This document shows positions 60,987 through 64,000 of a stretch of DNA of 64,000 nucleotides, one piece after another. The stretch is taken from contig CAADGK010000039.1 in the NCBI GenBank assembly GCA_900696515.1, positions 1 through 64,000 of the forward strand, read 5' to 3'. Numbering within the stretch: the stretch's first letter is position 1; each line of letters starts with the position of its first letter. The notes under the pieces were generated by a model. The model worked only from the letters and a program-made list of their open reading frames with translations, did not search any database and was not told where the DNA came from. Both the position numbers and the translations under genes were made by a program. This DNA is from an uncultured Nitrosospira sp. (GTDB taxonomy: Bacteria; Nitrospirota; Nitrospiria; Nitrospirales; Nitrospiraceae).

Positions 60987-62378
60987 ATGAGCAACTCTTC
61001 GCGTTGGGCCCTCCACTATCTGCTCGCCACCTGCGCGGCAATATTTGCTGGTCCCGTATTCAGCAAACTTCCCGTGGTGCAATCCTTTCCGCTGTCCCTC
61101 TTTGGCCTGAATGGTTCCCACAGCGTGCATCTCATCGTAGACGCACTCGCGTTGAGCGTCCTCTGCATCGTTTCAGTTCGCATGGTTCACACGATGCCGG
61201 ACGACGGACGAGGTTCTTCGTTCCTCAAGCGGATGGTCTTCCCTTTCACGACCCTCTGCATCGTGATGGCTGCGGACAAGACCATTCGAGTCCTCGGAGT
61301 CTCCCTCATCAGCGGCCTTGGGGGAGCCCGCTATGCCATCGCGCACGTGACAATTCTAACAGTCACCGGCCTCTGGATTACGACGACGTGGCTGGTAAAT
61401 TTTGATGCGCTCCATCGATTCTTTGCAACCTCATCGACGACGACTCGTCGTACCGCATCCCTCACCGAGACGGAAGAACTCCACCACGAGACATACGAGG
61501 AGCGTCATGTAGACCCGTCGCCCGGTCGTCCCACTCCGCAGGCCGGCTCACCCTCGACCCTCGGTCGCTACAAGATTCTGAAGGAGTTGGGACGAGGGGC
61601 GATGGGGGTGGTCTATCTTGGCAAGGATCCGACGATCCACCGGTTCGTGGCGATTAAAACCATGCGGCTCGACGAAACCGATGATCTTGATACGCTTCAG
61701 GAAGCGAAGACACGATTTTTTCGTGAGGCCGAATCCACGGGACGGCTGTCACATCCCAACATCGTCACGATTTTTGATGCGGGTGAGGAAAGATCGCTTG
61801 GGTACATCGCGATGGAAGTGCTCGAAGGAACGACGCTGAAAGACTGGTCACGGAAGCCGAACTTGCTGCCGTGCAACAAAGTGATTTCCATCGTGGCCAC
61901 CGTGGCCGAAGCAATCGACTACGCCCACCAACAAGGCGTGGTCCATCGCGACATCAAGCCGGCCAACATCATGCTGACCAAGGACGAGATCATCAAGGTC
62001 ATGGACTTCGGTATCGCCAAGATGGCGACATCTTCAAAGACCAAAACGAATATCGTGCTGGGCACGCCGACCTACATGTCCCCGGAACAGATCGCAGGAA
62101 AGAAGGTGGATGGGCGTTCTGATATGTTCTCGCTCGCCGTCGTTCTGTTTGAGCTGCTGACAGGCCGGCCTCCGTTCCTGGCAGACAACGTGTCCGCTCT
62201 CCTGTTTACCATCGCCCAGACGCCCCATCCCAGCCTGAAAGCGCTCAGGTCTGATGCGCCGCCCGCAGTCAAAGCCATCATCGATTGCGCCTTGCAGAAA
62301 GACCCGGCCCAACGGTACCGTCGCGCCAACGAGTTTGCCGCTGCGTTACGCTCCAGTATCGATGGGTTGGCCGCATAG
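60987..62378 (+). CDS. Membrane-anchored Ser/Thr protein kinase
   Basis: A 463-residue protein with four hydrophobic segments in residues 1-150 (LLATCAAIFAGPVF, LIVDALALSVLCIVSVRMV, FPFTTLCIVMAADKTIRVLG, TILTVTGLWITTTWLV) and a C-terminal Hanks-type kinase domain (about 190-455). LGRGAMGVVYLGKD is the Gly loop, VAIKTM the ATP-binding Lys, VVHRDIKPANIML the catalytic loop and VMDFGIAKM the Asp-Phe-Gly site. The order (membrane first, kinase last) differs from common PknB-type kinases. Substrates are unknown. Confidence 0.9.
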   Translation: MSNSSRWALHYLLATCAAIFAGPVFSKLPVVQSFPLSLFGLNGSHSVHLIVDALALSVLCIVSVRMVHTMPDDGRGSSFLKRMVFPFTTLCIVMAADKTIRVLGVSLISGLGGARYAIAHVTILTVTGLWITTTWLVNFDALHRFFATSSTTTRRTASLTETEELHHETYEERHVDPSPGRPTPQAGSPSTLGRYKILKELGRGAMGVVYLGKDPTIHRFVAIKTMRLDETDDLDTLQEAKTRFFREAESTGRLSHPNIVTIFDAGEERSLGYIAMEVLEGTTLKDWSRKPNLLPCNKVISIVATVAEAIDYAHQQGVVHRDIKPANIMLTKDEIIKVMDFGIAKMATSSKTKTNIVLGTPTYMSPEQIAGKKVDGRSDMFSLAVVLFELLTGRPPFLADNVSALLFTIAQTPHPSLKALRSDAPPAVKAIIDCALQKDPAQRYRRANEFAAALRSSIDGLAA

Positions 62379-62449
62379 CGGTGAGACCTCTGACAACTCG
62401 ATATCCAGAAGGTCGCCGATTGGACAGAATAACTCGTAGGCGGGATACT

Positions 62450-63061
62450 TCAGTTCCTAAAGTTCAGTCTCCCCTTCGGCAGGCTTTGATAACAGATCTC
62501 CGTGAGGTCCTGTTCATGTTCTTGTAAGCACGCGAGAATACGTCCCTCCCCGGGCTCCACCGCCGGACACACCCGTTTGACATCCGATGCACAGGCCAGC
62601 CGGTATCCATCGACGGCTTTCCATCGCATCACGCGCTGCCGGGCGATGCCCTGACAGGGCGGATCCAACCCTCGCATGCCCTGCATCATGCAACGCGCTC
62701 TCGCATGCCCTGTGAGTGTATCCGGGCAAACCTCCTGGATTTGTGCATCGCACCGCACTTCCGCAATTTGCCTCGCATGGCTGTCCGGCGGCGCACCCGC
62801 TCTCCCACTGACCGCGCCACGTGGCAATCCTCCGGTGTCAGTCGGGCCATGGATGGCCTGGTCAGACACGCCCGGGATCGTCAAATCGAGCTCATGCGCA
62901 TTGGACGTTTCAACGGGTGACGATACGGACCGAACCGACAGGAGTTCCTCCTTCGAAGGGAAATTCGTCCAGACGATCGCCCAGACGAGGACCAGTCCGC
63001 CTCCCGTGACGAGGCTTGCTGTGGCCTTTGCAGAGTGCTCCATCGGTTTTGGCTGCTTCAT
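62450..63061 (-). CDS. Exported Cys-rich repeat (GLG1-like) protein
   Basis: A 203-residue protein with an N-terminal membrane anchor (SLVTGGGLVLVWAIVW) and a low-complexity middle. The C-terminal Cys-rich repeats have the pattern C-x8-C...C-x(8-12)-C (VRCDAQIQEVCPDTL and ACASDVKRVCPAVEPGEGRI, then CLQEHEQDLTEICY), like the cysteine-rich repeats of Golgi glycoprotein 1. Bacterial copies are periplasmic proteins of unknown function. ATG 63061 is the chosen start; ATG 63043 is possible. Convergent with the kinase gene. Confidence 0.75.
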   Translation of the reverse strand: MKQPKPMEHSAKATASLVTGGGLVLVWAIVWTNFPSKEELLSVRSVSSPVETSNAHELDLTIPGVSDQAIHGPTDTGGLPRGAVSGRAGAPPDSHARQIAEVRCDAQIQEVCPDTLTGHARARCMMQGMRGLDPPCQGIARQRVMRWKAVDGYRLACASDVKRVCPAVEPGEGRILACLQEHEQDLTEICYQSLPKGRLNFRN

Positions 63062-63191
63062 CGAGGTGAGAATAAAATAAAGTCGAGGGAAAATCACCGA
63101 AACAGGCGTTTTTCACAAGACCCTCGCCGGTGACGACACAACATCACGAAAATGAATTTCAGAAGGGAGGGCTGGAAGAGAAGGGGCGGCG

Positions 63192-64000
63192 CTAGTTCTC
63201 GGGAGCTTCTACGATATGATTTTCGAACCTGGTGCAGCCTTCGGCCAAAAGACGGTTGGTCAACATCTCGCCCGGCCATTCAATCGGCAGATCCGCCGTG
63301 AACACCCAGACGTCCGGCGAAGTCCAGACCGGCCCATGTTCATCGGGAAGTTCCGGGTCGAATAGGTCGGTCCACACCGGCATATAGACCCCATTCCCAC
63401 ATTGCGTATGAAGATGCACAATGGTGCGAGACCTGACGAGCGGGTCCAACTCTCGCCACACCGCGGCGGTCTCATCCGCCAGATGATGCAGCCGTACGGC
63501 ATTTTGTGCGTCGAACATCGCATAGGCGGCGTACACCGGCGCTTCGATCATGTCCGGTGCGCAGGCCAGCTCCGGACATTGCTTGACGAGTCCTTCAAGA
63601 ATCTCACGGCGTTGGTGATCTTCCCAGGAATCAGGCAAGCCCGGATCAGGCGCCCCCATCAGCTCAAACAGGAGAAACGCGGTGTTTTCAACAGGCGGAA
63701 GCAACCGGGCTGCGACGGACTGTACGCGTCGTGAATCGGAGACGGTCACCAGATGGTCATGGAACAGTTGGAGATTCAACATCTCCAGGGTCGCATCGGT
63801 GAGCAATCGCGACTCAACACGGACCACCGTTCCTGGGGGAAGCTGCAGATGCTTGTGCAGTAAGTCAGCGGTTGCAATCGGATCGATCTTCAACTTGAGC
63901 GGGGCGGTCAAATTCGCCTGGAGCGGAAGCGCCAGCGCTGCGATCGTGGCATACGTCGGCTTTTCATCATGCGGCCCGTCCAACAGCAGGGTGCAACTCG
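63192..64000 (-). CDS. Hypothetical protein, N terminus beyond the window
   Basis: At least 269 residues, open to the right window edge, so the 5' end is missing (the TTG at 63983 is probably internal). It is soluble and has a mixed alpha/beta composition with motifs LLFELMGAPDPGLPDSWEDH, HLHTQCGNGVYMPVWTDLFD and ENHIVEAPEN at the end. I recognise no family. Confidence 0.55.
   Translation of the reverse strand, partial: SCTLLLDGPHDEKPTYATIAALALPLQANLTAPLKLKIDPIATADLLHKHLQLPPGTVVRVESRLLTDATLEMLNLQLFHDHLVTVSDSRRVQSVAARLLPPVENTAFLLFELMGAPDPGLPDSWEDHQRREILEGLVKQCPELACAPDMIEAPVYAAYAMFDAQNAVRLHHLADETAAVWRELDPLVRSRTIVHLHTQCGNGVYMPVWTDLFDPELPDEHGPVWTSPDVWVFTADLPIEWPGEMLTNRLLAEGCTRFENHIVEAPEN

Overview
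The window looks like a chromosomal segment of a Nitrospira-like bacterium (phylum Nitrospirota). That assignment is an inference from gene content and codon style, since no rRNA is present. It joins two different regions. Bases 1 to about 44.5 kb are the right part of an integrative conjugative element (ICE). Bases about 44.5-64 kb look like ordinary high-GC chromosome.

The ICE part is modular. (a) 1-11.0 kb on + is a VirB/Trb type IV secretion operon: virB4 (3' end only), virB6, virB5/trbJ, virB8, virB9, virB10, virB11, virD4, an OmpA-like lipoprotein, an LPD7 protein and a TrbM/KikA protein. (b) 11.4-21.5 kb is cargo, and much of it is visibly richer in A+T than its surroundings. A four-gene minus-strand operon encodes a diheme cytochrome c, an unknown secreted protein, a secreted tyrosinase and a HEAT-like protein. 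It diverges from a two-gene plus-strand unit: a 66-residue peptide and a protein with a heme-oxygenase-like diiron core. I consider this the most likely undescribed system in the window. (c) 21.8-37.7 kb on - is a type 1-like BREX phage-defence operon: brxA, brxB, brxC, a HEPN-domain gene, pglX, pglZ, brxL, an 86-residue gene and a Clp-fold serine protease. Its genes are spaced so tightly that the extra genes look like true operon members. (d) 38.2-40.1 kb holds a MOBP-type relaxase, MobC and a candidate oriT containing a TATCCTGC sequence that matches the IncP-type nic consensus. (e) 40.1-44.5 kb holds small ICE genes, a decapitated PIN gene, an IS200-like element, a DUF433/DUF5615 toxin-antitoxin pair, and two tandem copies of a tRNA-Thr(TGT) 3' end that I read as the attachment boundary. 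The integrase and the left end lie outside the window.

The chromosomal part holds a methyltransferase, a ProA-like protein whose catalytic Cys is replaced, a lipoprotein, an MFS-type transporter, threonine aldolase, a nucleotidyltransferase, gnd and zwf (oxidative pentose phosphate pathway), a thioredoxin/SGNH hydrolase pair, a HEAT/HD-GYP pair, a FolB-methyltransferase fusion overlapping a PHP phosphatase, a membrane-anchored Ser/Thr kinase, a Cys-rich repeat protein and a partial unknown gene. I saw no CRISPR array, rRNA or complete tRNA.
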